Shown: piece after piece, positions 42,423 through 51,450 of the stretch
How positions within the stretch are numbered: position 1 is the first letter of the stretch
Layout: each line of letters begins with the position of its first letter
Source: an uncultured Actinomyces sp.
Lineage (GTDB): Bacteria; Actinomycetota; Actinomycetes; Actinomycetales; Actinomycetaceae
Assembly (NCBI GenBank): GCA_937926195.1
Contig: CALEXZ010000114.1
Coordinates: forward strand, 1 to 56,891
Reading direction: 5' to 3'
DNA length: 56,891 nucleotides
Notes under the pieces: model-generated
What the model was told of the DNA's origin: nothing
Databases searched by the model: none
What the model saw: only the letters and a program-made list of their open reading frames with translations
Made by a program: the position numbers and the translations under genes

Positions 42423-43703
42423 ATGAGCCACGACCTCCCTTCCTCGCCGGCCCTCGCGGTCCCGACCGGCCCCCACAGCGAGGGGGACAGTTGTCTGCTG
42501 CCGCTGTCGGCCACGCCCGCGCCCGAGGACTGGCCCGCCCCCGTCACCGCCCTCGCCCGCCCCCTCGACGCCCCGGCGCCGACGACGATGGCCGAGCTCA
42601 CCACCCTGCGGGTCGGCGGCCCCATCGGCTCCTACGTCGAGGCCCGCAGCGAGGAGGCGCTCGTCGAGGCCGTGCGCGAGGCCGACGACGCCGGGCTCCC
42701 GCTGCTCGTCGTCGGAGGCGGCTCCAACATCCTCGCCTCCGACGCCGGCTTCGACGGGCTCGTGCTGCGCGACGCGCGCCAGGAGGTCGCCGTCGTCTCA
42801 GACTCCTCCTGCGGAGGAGTGGAGGTCACCGCCACCGCGGGCACCACGTGGGACGACCTCGTGCGCCAGGCCGTCGCCTCGCACTGGGGCGGTTTCGCGC
42901 CCCTGTCGGGCATCCCCGGCACGGTGGGCGCCGCACCTGTGCAGAACATCGGCGCCTATGGCGCGGAGGTCGCTGAGCTGCTCGCCTCCGTGCACGCCTG
43001 GGACCGCCTGCGCGGCCGACGCGTCCACCTGGCGCTCGCCGACCTCCACCTGGCCTACCGCGACTCCGACCTCAAGCGCTCGCTCACCGACGCCGCCGTC
43101 GGCGGGGGACGCACGTGGGGGCCCACCGGACGGTGGGTGGTCCTGTCCGTCACCTTTCACGTGCGCCAGGACTCCCTGTCGGCCCCCATCGCCTACAGCC
43201 AGCTCGCCGCCGCCCTGGGGGTCGAGCTCGGGCGGCGGGTGGACGCGCGGGCGGTGCGCGAGGCCGTCCTGGACCTGCGCGCCTCCAAGGGCATGGTCCT
43301 GGATGCCGCCGACCACGACACCTGGTCCGCCGGGTCCTTCTTCACCAACCCCGTCCTGACGGCGCAGCAGGCCGAGGCCCTGCCTGCCGACGCCCCGCGC
43401 TTCCCGGTGGCCGACCACTCGCGCAAGGTCGCCACCCGTCAGGCCCCCGCCGTCGAGGGCCTGGTCAAGACCTCCGCCGCCTGGCTCATCGACCACGCCG
43501 GCTTCTCCAAGGGCCACGGGCTGGCCGGGAACGGGTCCGAGGCGCCCCGGGCCTCGCTGTCCACCAAGCACGTGCTCGCCCTGACCAACCGGGGCGGAGC
43601 GACCGGAGCGGACATCGCCGCCCTGCGCGACGAGGTCGTGGGCGGCGTCGAGGCCGCCTTCGGCATCACGCTCGTGCCCGAGCCCGTCGCGGTCGGCTTC
43701 TGA
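42423..43703 (+). CDS. murB: UDP-N-acetylenolpyruvoylglucosamine reductase MurB
   Basis: Cytoplasmic FAD enzyme making UDP-N-acetylmuramate for peptidoglycan, 426 residues. The FAD-binding segment includes VGGGSNILASDAGFDGLV and LSGIPGTVGAAPVQNIGAYG. The substrate domain has WSAGSFFTNPV, with the catalytic serine, and the C-terminal VEGLVKTSAAWLIDHAGFSKG. The N-terminal 35 residues are a hydrophilic extension. The ribosome site is CTGGAGCAG. A hairpin follows. Confidence 0.95.
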   Translation: MSHDLPSSPALAVPTGPHSEGDSCLLPLSATPAPEDWPAPVTALARPLDAPAPTTMAELTTLRVGGPIGSYVEARSEEALVEAVREADDAGLPLLVVGGGSNILASDAGFDGLVLRDARQEVAVVSDSSCGGVEVTATAGTTWDDLVRQAVASHWGGFAPLSGIPGTVGAAPVQNIGAYGAEVAELLASVHAWDRLRGRRVHLALADLHLAYRDSDLKRSLTDAAVGGGRTWGPTGRWVVLSVTFHVRQDSLSAPIAYSQLAAALGVELGRRVDARAVREAVLDLRASKGMVLDAADHDTWSAGSFFTNPVLTAQQAEALPADAPRFPVADHSRKVATRQAPAVEGLVKTSAAWLIDHAGFSKGHGLAGNGSEAPRASLSTKHVLALTNRGGATGADIAALRDEVVGGVEAAFGITLVPEPVAVGF

Positions 43704-43763
43704 TCCCCTCGCTCCTGCCTCGCCTCGGGCCCCGGCCCGGTGCGAGGTGAGGCCCGAGCGTGC

Positions 43764-43793
43764 GCAGCCCGCCCGCACCGGCGGGCGGGCTGC
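43764..43793 (+). terminator. murB terminator
   Basis: Perfect 13-bp arms (43764-43776 and 43781-43793) with a 4-nt loop lie 60 bp after the murB stop. Confidence 0.75.
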
Positions 43794-43836
43794 GGCAGGT
43801 CCCCCGGCCCGCGTGCCCGCGGCACGGCCCGCTCGT

Positions 43837-43874
43837 GCAATCGATTGCGTTGAATGCAAACGATTGTGTAGTGT
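43837..43874 (+). promoter_or_regulatory. Promoter with twin LacI-type operators (phosphate-ester module)
   Basis: TTGCGT (43845-43850), 18 bp, TAGTGT (43869-43874) form the promoter. A perfect palindrome GCAATCGATTGC (43837-43848) overlaps the -35 and a degenerate copy GCAAACGATTGT (43856-43867) fills the spacer, with centres 19 bp apart. CGTTGAATGCA between them (43848-43858) is identical to part of the palindrome before the MFS gene at 916. The LacI gene at 46210-47223 is the likely regulator. Confidence 0.6.
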
Positions 43875-43948
43875 GTGTCATGTCATCGTCGTCGGGGCCA
43901 CGCGCCTCCGGCCTCGACGCGCCGTTCTGAACCACAACGAGGTGGATC

Positions 43949-45361
43949 ATGACCAAGAGCAGCACCCTGTTCGGGCTGCGCGCCAAGCCACTGGGGCAGA
44001 TACCGCTCGAGATGCAGCGCAAGCGCTGGATCTGGGAGTTCCTCAAGACCTACGCGGTCCTCGTCATCGGCTACGGGGGCTTCTATCTCCTACGCACCAA
44101 CTTCAAGTCCGCCCAGCCCTTCCTCGTCGACCAGGTGGGGCTGACCACCACCGAACTCGGTGCCATCGGCTTCGGCTTCTCCCTGACCTACGGCTTCGGC
44201 GGCCTCGTCCTCGGCTTCTTCATCGACGGGCGGAACACGAAGAAGGTCGTCTCCGCCCTGCTCATCGGCTCCGGCGTCGTCTCGGTGCTCATCGGCGTCA
44301 TCCTCGCGCTCGTGCACAACCCCTACGGCTGGATGATCCTGCTGTGGTCCCTCAACGGGCTCGTGCAGGCGCCCGGCGGGCCCTGCTGCAACTCCACGAT
44401 GAACCGGTGGACGCCCAGGCGGCTGCGCGGACGCTTCATCGGCTGGTGGAACGCCTCCCACAACCTCGGTGCCATGATCGCCGGGGCCCTGGCCCTGTGG
44501 GGCGCCAACACGCTCTTCCACGGCTCCGTCGTCGGCATGTTCGTCGTACCGGCCGCCGTCGCCATCCCCATCGGTGTGTGGGGCTACTTCTACGGCAAGG
44601 ACGACCCCTGCGAGCTGGGGTGGAACACGCCCGAGGAGATCTTCGAGGAGCCCCAGTCCAAGGCCGACGTCGTCACCGAGGACGTCTCCAAGGGCCGCAT
44701 CCTCATGGACTACGTCGTCAAGAACCCCGCCGTGTGGTTCCTGTGCATCGCGAACGTAGCCGCCTACTGCGTGCGCATCGGCATCGACAACTGGAACGTC
44801 CTCTACACCCACGACGTGCTCAAGTTCTCCGACTACGTCGCGGTCAACTCCACCATCGCCCTCGAGCTGGGCGGGCTGGCGGGCTCCCTCCTGTGGGGCT
44901 ACGCCTCGGACAAGATGGGCGGACGCCGCGCCCTGGCCGCCGCCATCGGCATCGCCCTGGTCATCATCCCCATCTGGATGTACTCCCAGGCCACCACGCC
45001 CACGCTCGTCTACGTCTCCCTCTTCCTCATCGGCTTCCTCATCTTCGGCCCGGTGACCCTCATCGGCATCTGCGTCATCGGCTTCGCGCCCAAGACCGCC
45101 ACCGTCGTCGTCAACGCCGTGCCGCGCGCCTTCGGCTACGTCTTCGGTGACTCGATGGCCAAGGTCCTGCTCGGACGCATCGCCGACCCGACCAAGGACG
45201 GCGTCCACGTGCTGGGCCACACCCTGCACGGCTGGGGATCGACCTTCACCGTCCTCATCGTCTCGGCCCTCGTCGGCCTTGCCTGCCTCGTCGTCGTCGC
45301 CGTCCTGGAGGAGCGCGTCATCCGCGGCGACCGCGACTTCGCCCAGAAGGAGGAGTCATGA
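43949..45361 (+). CDS. Sugar-phosphate/glycerol-3-phosphate antiporter-like MFS transporter
   Basis: Membrane carrier of 470 residues with twelve predicted segments, of the organophosphate:phosphate antiporter type (GlpT/UhpT/UhpC). Supporting segments are KTYAVLVIGYGGFYLLRTNF, GLVQAPGGPCCNSTMNRW, WWNASHNLGAMIAG and the R/D-rich loop SDKMGGRRALAAA. The N-terminal RKRWIWEF start is also typical. It should exchange an external phosphate ester for inorganic phosphate. The stop overlaps the ATG of a phosphatase gene (ATGA). Substrate is not defined by the sequence. Confidence 0.88.
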   Translation: MTKSSTLFGLRAKPLGQIPLEMQRKRWIWEFLKTYAVLVIGYGGFYLLRTNFKSAQPFLVDQVGLTTTELGAIGFGFSLTYGFGGLVLGFFIDGRNTKKVVSALLIGSGVVSVLIGVILALVHNPYGWMILLWSLNGLVQAPGGPCCNSTMNRWTPRRLRGRFIGWWNASHNLGAMIAGALALWGANTLFHGSVVGMFVVPAAVAIPIGVWGYFYGKDDPCELGWNTPEEIFEEPQSKADVVTEDVSKGRILMDYVVKNPAVWFLCIANVAAYCVRIGIDNWNVLYTHDVLKFSDYVAVNSTIALELGGLAGSLLWGYASDKMGGRRALAAAIGIALVIIPIWMYSQATTPTLVYVSLFLIGFLIFGPVTLIGICVIGFAPKTATVVVNAVPRAFGYVFGDSMAKVLLGRIADPTKDGVHVLGHTLHGWGSTFTVLIVSALVGLACLVVVAVLEERVIRGDRDFAQKEES

Positions 45362-46167
45362 CCCGCACCGCCACACCTGCGCCGGAGCCGACGACCCCGG
45401 GGCTCAAGGAGCTGCTCGAGCTCGCCGTGCGCGTCGTCGAGGAGGGCGCAGCCATCGCCCGCGACCCGGGCGAGGACCTGCAGGTGACCACCAAGAGCAA
45501 CCGCAACGACCTCGTCACCGCCGTCGACCGGCGCGTCGAGGAGCGCATCGCCGGCCGCCTGCTGGCCGAGTCCGGCTACCCCCTGCTCGGTGAGGAGGGG
45601 CACGACGTCGAGACCTGGAACGGGCGGGTCTGGGTCCTCGACCCCATCGACGGCACGATGAACTACGTCGAGACGCACCGCGACTACGCGATCTCCCTGG
45701 CCCTGTGCGAGGACGGGGTCCCCGTGCTCGGCGTCGTCATGGACGTTGTCTCCGCCCGGTGCTACACGGCGCTGCGCGCAGGCGGGGCGTGGTGCAACGG
45801 CGAGCCGCTCACCCCGGTGCGGGACGAGCGGGGCTTGAGCGACGCCGTCATCATCACCGACCTCAAGGAGATACGGGCACTGCCCCGGCTCGCACGCTGC
45901 CTGGAGGAGTCCCGCGGGCACCGCCGCTACGGCTCCGCCGCGCTGGAGTGCGTGGAGGTGGCCGCGGGCCGGGCCGGGGCCTTCGTGCACATGTGGGTCT
46001 CCCCGTGGGACATCGCCGCGGCGAGCCTCATCTGCACCGAGCTCGGGGTGGACTTCACCCGCCTGGACGGCACCCCCCTCGACCTGAGGTGGAAGGGCTC
46101 GGTGCTCGTGGCGCCCCGCAGGATCCACCGCGAGCTGCTGCAACGCCTCATGATCGACGCCCAGTAG
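45358..46167 (+). CDS. Inositol monophosphatase family phosphatase
   Basis: Cytoplasmic magnesium-dependent phosphatase of 269 residues. The three metal-binding motifs are present: GEEGHD, VLDPIDGTMNY and SPWDIAAASLI. The ATG overlaps the transporter stop, which suggests that the imported phosphate ester is the substrate. Relatives act on inositol phosphate, histidinol phosphate or sugar phosphates. A GGAGGAG site lies within the end of the transporter gene. Confidence 0.92.
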   Translation: MTRTATPAPEPTTPGLKELLELAVRVVEEGAAIARDPGEDLQVTTKSNRNDLVTAVDRRVEERIAGRLLAESGYPLLGEEGHDVETWNGRVWVLDPIDGTMNYVETHRDYAISLALCEDGVPVLGVVMDVVSARCYTALRAGGAWCNGEPLTPVRDERGLSDAVIITDLKEIRALPRLARCLEESRGHRRYGSAALECVEVAAGRAGAFVHMWVSPWDIAAASLICTELGVDFTRLDGTPLDLRWKGSVLVAPRRIHRELLQRLMIDAQ

Positions 46168-46187
46168 CCCCTCACGGGCAGTAGCCC

Positions 46188-46232
46188 CCACGGGCCCGGT
46201 TGCGCCGCCTCAGTGCGCAGCCGGGCCCGTGG
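46188..46232. terminator. Bidirectional terminator between phosphatase and LacI genes
   Basis: Eighteen-bp arms (46188-46205 and 46215-46232) with one mismatch and a 9-nt loop overlap the 3' end of the convergent LacI gene. Confidence 0.75.
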
Positions 46233-47223
46233 AGGAGCGGGTCACCAGGGCGGTGTCGACGACGAGGGACTGCGGGGCCTCCGGGGGCGGGGCAGTGGCG
46301 ATCCTGGCCTCGGCGAGGTCCACCGCCAGCCTGGCGACCTCCTCGGGACGGCGGTCGATGGACGTCAGGTCGAAGGCCGACGAGGCCGCCAGGCGGGAGT
46401 TGTCGACGCCGGCGACGGACACGTCGGCGCCCGGCCGCAGGCCTGCGCGCAGCAGGGCGATAATCGCACCCTGGGCGCACTGGTCGTTGTAGCAGGCGAC
46501 CGCCGTGCGCCTGTCGGAGGCCGCCGGGTGGAGCGGGCCCCCCGCCTCCAGCAGGGGGGCGACGGCGGCCAGCCCGGCGTCGACGTCGGAGCCGCCCCCC
46601 ACGACGTCGAAGGTGAGCCCCGCAGCCGTTGCCGCACGAGCGAAGGCCGTGCGCCTCGCCGAGGCGGAGGCCCCCGGCACGGAGTCGACATAGACCAGCC
46701 TGCGGTGCCCCAGCCCCGCCAGGTGGGCGATGAGCTGGTCCATGCCCCGCGTGTTGTCACTCGTGACGAGGTCGGCGCCGACGACGGCGCGTTCCTGGCC
46801 GATGACGACGGTGTCGTCCCCGAGCGCCTCCAGCGCCCCCGCCCCCGTGGCCGGGTCGATGACGATGAGCGTCTGGCACCTGAGCTGGCGGAGGTTGTGC
46901 ACGGCGTCGGCGGCGCTGCGGAAGGGGCCGACGCTCTCGGTGACCATGCGCAGGCTGCGGGCCTCGGCCTGCGCCAGCAGGTGGTCGCGGTAGACGACGT
47001 GCAGCTCCTGGCTCAGGACGCACAGCAGGCCGATGACGCGCGGGCGCGGGGCGCGCAGCAGGCTGCCGATCGGGTCGGCCTGGTAGCCGAGCCTGCGTGA
47101 GACCTCGTGGATGTGGCGGCGGGTGCGCTCGCTGATCTGGGGGCTGTCGGCGAGCGCGCGCGAGACCGTGGACACCGAGTAGCCCGTGGCCTCGGCGACG
47201 TCCTTGAGCGTGGGCCGGCTCAT
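46210..47223 (-). CDS. LacI-family transcriptional regulator
   Basis: Repressor of 337 residues. The helix-turn-helix PTLKDVAEATGYSVSTVSRA is followed by hinge (LGYQADPIGSLLRAPRP) and an effector domain ending VAGVDNSRLAASSAFDLTSI. The ATG at 47223 overlaps the TGA of the adenosine deaminase gene, so both share a transcript; the longer frame upstream lies in that gene. It converges on the transporter-phosphatase operon, whose promoter has twin LacI-type sites, and probably regulates it. Confidence 0.9.
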   Translation of the reverse strand: MSRPTLKDVAEATGYSVSTVSRALADSPQISERTRRHIHEVSRRLGYQADPIGSLLRAPRPRVIGLLCVLSQELHVVYRDHLLAQAEARSLRMVTESVGPFRSAADAVHNLRQLRCQTLIVIDPATGAGALEALGDDTVVIGQERAVVGADLVTSDNTRGMDQLIAHLAGLGHRRLVYVDSVPGASASARRTAFARAATAAGLTFDVVGGGSDVDAGLAAVAPLLEAGGPLHPAASDRRTAVACYNDQCAQGAIIALLRAGLRPGADVSVAGVDNSRLAASSAFDLTSIDRRPEEVARLAVDLAEARIATAPPPEAPQSLVVDTALVTRSSTGPAAH

Positions 47224-48314
47224 CGCGCGGAGCCCCCGCTCGGCGTCGGGCCGGGGGTCCCGCTCGGTGTCGGGCCGGAGCCCCCGCTCGGCGTCGGGCC
47301 GGGGGCCGCCAGCCAGGCGTCCACCTCGCCCAGCCACCTGGCCTTCGAGGCCGCCGAGGCCAACGAGGCCCGGATCGAGCCCCTGGCCAGCTCGGCCAGC
47401 GCCGCGTCGTCCAGCCCCAGGGACCGGGCGATCTCGTACTGCGCGGTCAGGCGCGAGCGGAACAGCAGCGGGTCGTCGGCCCCCAGCGCCACCTGCGCAC
47501 CGTGCTCCAGCAGCGTGGTCAGGGGCACGTCCCCGGTCTGGCGGTACACGCCCAGGCTCACGTTCGACGCCGGGCACACCTCCAGGCTGATGCCCGCCGC
47601 CACCACCTGGTCCAGCAGCGCCGGGTCCTCGCTCGTGCGCACCCCGTGGCCCAGCCGCGTGGGCCCGAGCGCGTTGACGACGTCGCGCACGTGCCGCGGC
47701 CCCAGCAGCTCGCCCCCGTGCGGCAGGGAGGCCAGCCCCGCCCGGCGGGCGATGCGGAAGGCCGGCCCCCAGGATGCCGTGTCCCCGGCCCGCTCGTCGT
47801 TCGACAGCCCGAAGCCGACGACGGTGCCCGGCTCGTCCCCCGCGTAGCGCACCGCCAGGCGGGCGAGCGTGCGGGCGTCCAGCGGGTGGCGGATACGTGA
47901 GGCCGCCACGACGACCGCGACCTCGACCCCCGACAGGATGGTGGCCTGGCGCGCCGCGTCGAGGATGATCTCCAGGGCGGGGGTGAGCCCGCCGACGAAG
48001 GGCGCGTAGGAGGTCGGGTCGACCTGGATCTCCAGGCGCCGGGAGCCCTCCTCGGCGTCGTCCAGCGCCGCCTCGAGCACGATGCGGCGCATGACCTCCT
48101 CGCTGGTCACCAGGTGACGGGCGGTGTCGTAGGCACGCTGGAAGCGAAACCAGCCGCGGTGATCCGCCGGCACGCGCAGGGGGTCGCCGTCGATGAAGGA
48201 GGACGGCAGACGGGTGCGTGAGCCCTGGGCGAGGTCGATGAGCGTGTCCAGGCGCATGGAACCCGTGAAGTGCAGGTGCAGGTGCGCCTTCGGCAGGGAG
48301 GCGAGGTCACGCAT
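47220..48314 (-). CDS. add: Adenosine deaminase family protein
   Basis: Zinc-dependent purine deaminase of 364 residues, converting adenosine to inosine in the cytoplasm. Metal and catalytic motifs are KAHLHLHFTGSM, LPHGGELLG, RLGHGVRTSED and ALGADDPLLF. The C-terminus carries three tandem GPTPSGxx octapeptides, an unusual tail. The ATG at 48314 is chosen because the family's first motif starts seven residues later; GACAAT six bases upstream suggests a leaderless transcript, and a GTG at 48356 is less likely. Confidence 0.9.
   Translation of the reverse strand: MRDLASLPKAHLHLHFTGSMRLDTLIDLAQGSRTRLPSSFIDGDPLRVPADHRGWFRFQRAYDTARHLVTSEEVMRRIVLEAALDDAEEGSRRLEIQVDPTSYAPFVGGLTPALEIILDAARQATILSGVEVAVVVAASRIRHPLDARTLARLAVRYAGDEPGTVVGFGLSNDERAGDTASWGPAFRIARRAGLASLPHGGELLGPRHVRDVVNALGPTRLGHGVRTSEDPALLDQVVAAGISLEVCPASNVSLGVYRQTGDVPLTTLLEHGAQVALGADDPLLFRSRLTAQYEIARSLGLDDAALAELARGSIRASLASAASKARWLGEVDAWLAAPGPTPSGGSGPTPSGTPGPTPSGGSAR
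47229..47300 (-). repeat. Three 24-bp tandem repeats at the 3' end of add
   Basis: The three in-frame units encode GPTPSGGS, GPTPSGTP and GPTPSGGS (read from 47300 down to 47229). They follow the enzyme domain directly and precede the overlap with the LacI gene. Confidence 0.85.
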
Positions 48315-48320
48315 GGCCGG

Positions 48321-48370
48321 ATTGTCCCACGGCCGCGGTGTGACGCAGTCGGGCACAGGTGAGGCAGACT
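48321..48370. promoter_or_regulatory. Divergent leaderless promoters of add and the APH-fold gene
   Basis: On the minus strand GACAAT (48321-48326) ends six bases before the add ATG. On the plus strand CAGACT (48365-48370) ends six bases before the ATG at 48377. Neither gene has a ribosome site, and only 62 bp separate the two start codons. Confidence 0.45.
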
Positions 48371-48376
48371 GTCCCC

Positions 48377-49618
48377 ATGAGCAACGCCCGCCAGGAGCCG
48401 GAGGAGGTCGCCCTCCTCACCGGCCCCCGCGCCGCCTCGGTGCTCGCCGCGGCCCTCGCTCCGGCGCAGCAGCAGCTGCTCTCCTGGGAGGTCCACTCCG
48501 TCCACCACCGCCCCGGCGCAGGCGTGAGCGTGGGCTACACCGCCGTCGTCGCCTCCCCTGACGGCAGTCGCAGCACCGAGTACCTGTGTGCCACCACCGC
48601 CCGGCTCACCAACCCGCACGCCCCCGGCGTCAGCCTCGTCGCGCCCACGGGCGGCGACGGCCCCGCCGTGCACGTGTGGCGCCACCCGGCCGACCCGGAG
48701 CTGCCCGCGCTCGCGGTCGCCTGCACCCCCTCGCTGCTGTCGCACCGGCTGGGCTCACCGGTCAAGGCGACGATGGTCGCCTACCGCCCCACCCGGCGCG
48801 CCGTCGTGCGGGTGACCTACCGTGACGGCTCGACCTCCTACGCCAAGGTCCTGCGGCCCTCGGTCTCGGGCGCCTTCGCCCAGCGCCACCGCATGCTGCG
48901 TGCGGCAGGCGTGCCGGCGCCCGAGGTCCTGCGGGACGACCCCGACGGCCTCGTCCTGCTGTCCACCGGTCAGGGGGTGGCCCTGTCCGGCCTGCTCTCG
49001 CGCGGCATGGACACCGCGCAGGCGCGGCGCGTGCTCGACTCGCTCACCGCGCTGCTCGACTCCCTGCCCCTGTCCGCCCTGCGGCTCGAGCGCCACCCGG
49101 CCTGGTCCGAGCGCGCCCGCCACTACGCCCACGCCGCCGCCACCGTCCTGCCCGAGCACGCCTCGCGGGCCCGGGCCGTCGCCGACGGGGTCGAGCAGCT
49201 CATGGCCGCCTCCGACCCCGGCCCGATCGTGCCCGTGCACGGGGACTTCTACGAGGCCAACGTCCTCATGGAGGGCGAGGGGGTGGCCTCGCTGCTCGAC
49301 GTCGACTCCCTGGGTCCCGGCTACCGGGTGGACGACCTCGCCTGCCTGCTGGGGCACGTGAGCGTCCTGGACCACCTGGCGCCCGCCGCCTACCCGCACC
49401 TGCGCCCGGTCCTGGACACCTGGACGCTGCTGGCCGAGTCCCAGGTGGACCCGGTGGCGCTGCGGGCCCGTTGCGCCGGGGTCGTGCTGTCGCTCGTGGC
49501 CGGGGCGCGTCGGGACGACGGCGGTCCCTGGCGCCCGGACGCCGAGGGCCGCCTGGCCCGCGCCGAGCTGTGGCTGGCCCAGGCCCGGGAGATCCAGGCC
49601 CGACGCGGGGCTCACTGA
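48377..49618 (+). CDS. Phosphotransferase of the APH/choline-kinase fold
   Basis: Kinase-like cytoplasmic protein of 413 residues. The catalytic loop is VPVHGDFYEANVL and the metal-binding aspartate lies in LLDVDSLG. The N-lobe lysine is plausibly in STSYAKVLR. The N-terminal 150 residues are poorly conserved. Family members phosphorylate aminoglycosides, choline, maltose or other small molecules; nothing here identifies the substrate, and a resistance role should not be assumed. The 261-bp gap after it shows no clear element. Confidence 0.82.
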   Translation: MSNARQEPEEVALLTGPRAASVLAAALAPAQQQLLSWEVHSVHHRPGAGVSVGYTAVVASPDGSRSTEYLCATTARLTNPHAPGVSLVAPTGGDGPAVHVWRHPADPELPALAVACTPSLLSHRLGSPVKATMVAYRPTRRAVVRVTYRDGSTSYAKVLRPSVSGAFAQRHRMLRAAGVPAPEVLRDDPDGLVLLSTGQGVALSGLLSRGMDTAQARRVLDSLTALLDSLPLSALRLERHPAWSERARHYAHAAATVLPEHASRARAVADGVEQLMAASDPGPIVPVHGDFYEANVLMEGEGVASLLDVDSLGPGYRVDDLACLLGHVSVLDHLAPAAYPHLRPVLDTWTLLAESQVDPVALRARCAGVVLSLVAGARRDDGGPWRPDAEGRLARAELWLAQAREIQARRGAH

Positions 49619-49879
49619 CGAGTCCCACTGACGGGGGGCGCCGTCAGGAGCTGCTAGCAGGCTCGGCACGGGTTCGCTCGGGGCCGCGCAGGGGCCCACC
49701 GACAGGGCGGCGCGGGGCCCACGGCCACGTCCTTTCCACCACCCGGTGCCACGGCCCTTGGTCCTCCAGCGCCCGACAGACGCGACACAGGTGTCCCTAT
49801 GGGTGAGATGATGATGGCTGATCTGTGGCCCTTTGCCATGCTGGGGGTGATCCGACCCGGGACGACAAGGCACTCTCCC

Positions 49880-51361
49880 ATGCTCATCACCTCCCTCACT
49901 CCGACCCTTTCCCCGACCGTGCGCGCCACCGGCGTCGCGGAGGCGCTGACTGCCTTCGACGACATCCTCTGGGGCCCCTGGCTCCTCATCTGGATGCTGC
50001 TGGGCGCCGGCATCCTGCTCAGCTGGCGGCTGCGCCTGGTGCAGGTCCGCAAGCTCCTGCCCGCCCTGCGCTTCGCCTTTCTCGACCGTGAGGACGGAGA
50101 GCGCAGCACCGCCGACGGCGACCTGTCCCACTACCAGGCGCTGACGACGGCGCTGGCGGCCACGGTCGGCACCGGCAACATCGTCGGTGTCGCCACGGCC
50201 ATCCACATCGGCGGGCCGGGCGCCCTGTTCTGGATGTGGGTCACCGCCTTCTTCGGTATGGCCTCGAAGTACTCCGAGGCCTTCCTCGCGGTGCGCTTCC
50301 GCGAGACCGACGCCACTGGGCACCAGTCCGGCGGCCCCCAGTACTACCTCAAGAAGGCCATCCCCGGTCGGCTCGGCACCGTCCTGTCCGTCTTCTTCGC
50401 CTTCGCCACCCTGGGCGCCTGCCTGGGCATCGGCACGATGGTGCAGTCCAACTCCATCGCCGAGCAGCTGTCGAACTCCTTCGACACGGACGCGCCGCTG
50501 GTCGGCATCCTGCTGGCCGTCGCCGTCGGAGCGGTCCTGCTGGGCGGTATCGAGGCCATCGGCACGGTCACGGCGGCCTTCGTGCCGCTCATGATCGTCT
50601 TCTACGTCGGCGGCTGCCTGTGGATCATCGGCGGACACCTGGCGGCGGTGCCCGACGCCCTGTGGCTCGTCGTGTCCACCGCCTTCACCGGGCACGGGGC
50701 CACCGGCGGCTTCCTGGGCTCGACGATGATGGTGGCGCTGCAGTACGGCGCCGCCCGCGGCATCTTCTCCAACGAGTCCGGCATGGGCTCGGCCGCGATC
50801 GCCGCGGCCTCCGCCCGCACCCACCACCCCGCCCGCCAGGGCCTGGTCTCCATGACCCAGACCTTCATCGACACGATGATCGTGGTCTCCTGCACGGGAC
50901 TGGTCATCCTCACCACGGGCACGTGGACGGGCTCGAACCCGGCCACGATGACGGCGGAGGCCTTCAGCACGGGCCTGCCGGGCAGCTGGGGCCACTACAT
51001 CGTCTCGGTCGCCATGGTCTTCCTGGGGGCCTCGACCATCCTCGGTTGGGCGTACTACGGCGAGCGCTGCGCGGTGCGCCTGGCGGGCGTGCACTCGATC
51101 CTGCCCTTCCGCCTGTGCTTCGTCGTCCTGGTTTTCGTGGGCACGGTCACGAGCCTGGGGGTCGTGTGGACCATCGCGGACATCGCCAACGGCCTCATGG
51201 CCATCCCCAACCTCATCGGCCTGGTGCTCCTGTCGGGGCTCATCGCCCGCGAGACGCGCGCCTACCTCGCTCAGGACCCCGACCTGCGCCGCCCGGGGGA
51301 CGAGTTCAGCTCCGTGCCCCAGGAGGAGGACGAGGACCCGGTGGGGGCGCTGACCGACTGA
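49880..51361 (+). CDS. Alanine/glycine:cation symporter (AGCS family)
   Basis: Membrane sodium/amino-acid symporter of 493 residues with about eleven segments. Family segments are LTTALAATVGTGNIVGVATA, WVTAFFGMASKYSEAFLAV, GGPQYYL and RGIFSNESGMGSAAIA. The ATG at 49880 gives the family's usual N-terminus (ILWGPWLL near residue 30); an upstream in-frame start at 49799 is less likely. The C-terminal acidic tail is short. It faces the aspartate aminotransferase gene across a terminator. Confidence 0.93.
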   Translation: MLITSLTPTLSPTVRATGVAEALTAFDDILWGPWLLIWMLLGAGILLSWRLRLVQVRKLLPALRFAFLDREDGERSTADGDLSHYQALTTALAATVGTGNIVGVATAIHIGGPGALFWMWVTAFFGMASKYSEAFLAVRFRETDATGHQSGGPQYYLKKAIPGRLGTVLSVFFAFATLGACLGIGTMVQSNSIAEQLSNSFDTDAPLVGILLAVAVGAVLLGGIEAIGTVTAAFVPLMIVFYVGGCLWIIGGHLAAVPDALWLVVSTAFTGHGATGGFLGSTMMVALQYGAARGIFSNESGMGSAAIAAASARTHHPARQGLVSMTQTFIDTMIVVSCTGLVILTTGTWTGSNPATMTAEAFSTGLPGSWGHYIVSVAMVFLGASTILGWAYYGERCAVRLAGVHSILPFRLCFVVLVFVGTVTSLGVVWTIADIANGLMAIPNLIGLVLLSGLIARETRAYLAQDPDLRRPGDEFSSVPQEEDEDPVGALTD

Positions 51362-51390
51362 CCACCTGCCCCGCCGACCCGGGGACATGA

Positions 51391-51428
51391 CGACGGCGGC
51401 CGCCCACCGACGTGGGCGGCCGCCGTCG
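51391..51428. terminator. Bidirectional terminator between symporter and aminotransferase genes
   Basis: Perfect 17-bp arms (51391-51407 and 51412-51428) with a 4-nt loop, extendable by one pair, lie midway between the convergent stops at 51361 and 51451. Confidence 0.85.
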
Positions 51429-51450
51429 TGCGCAGCGGGCCGGTGGTGGC

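Noticed and set aside
48377..49618. Aminoglycoside resistance gene
   Set aside because: Only the general APH-fold catalytic loop is visible. Such proteins are often housekeeping kinases, and there is no mobile context.
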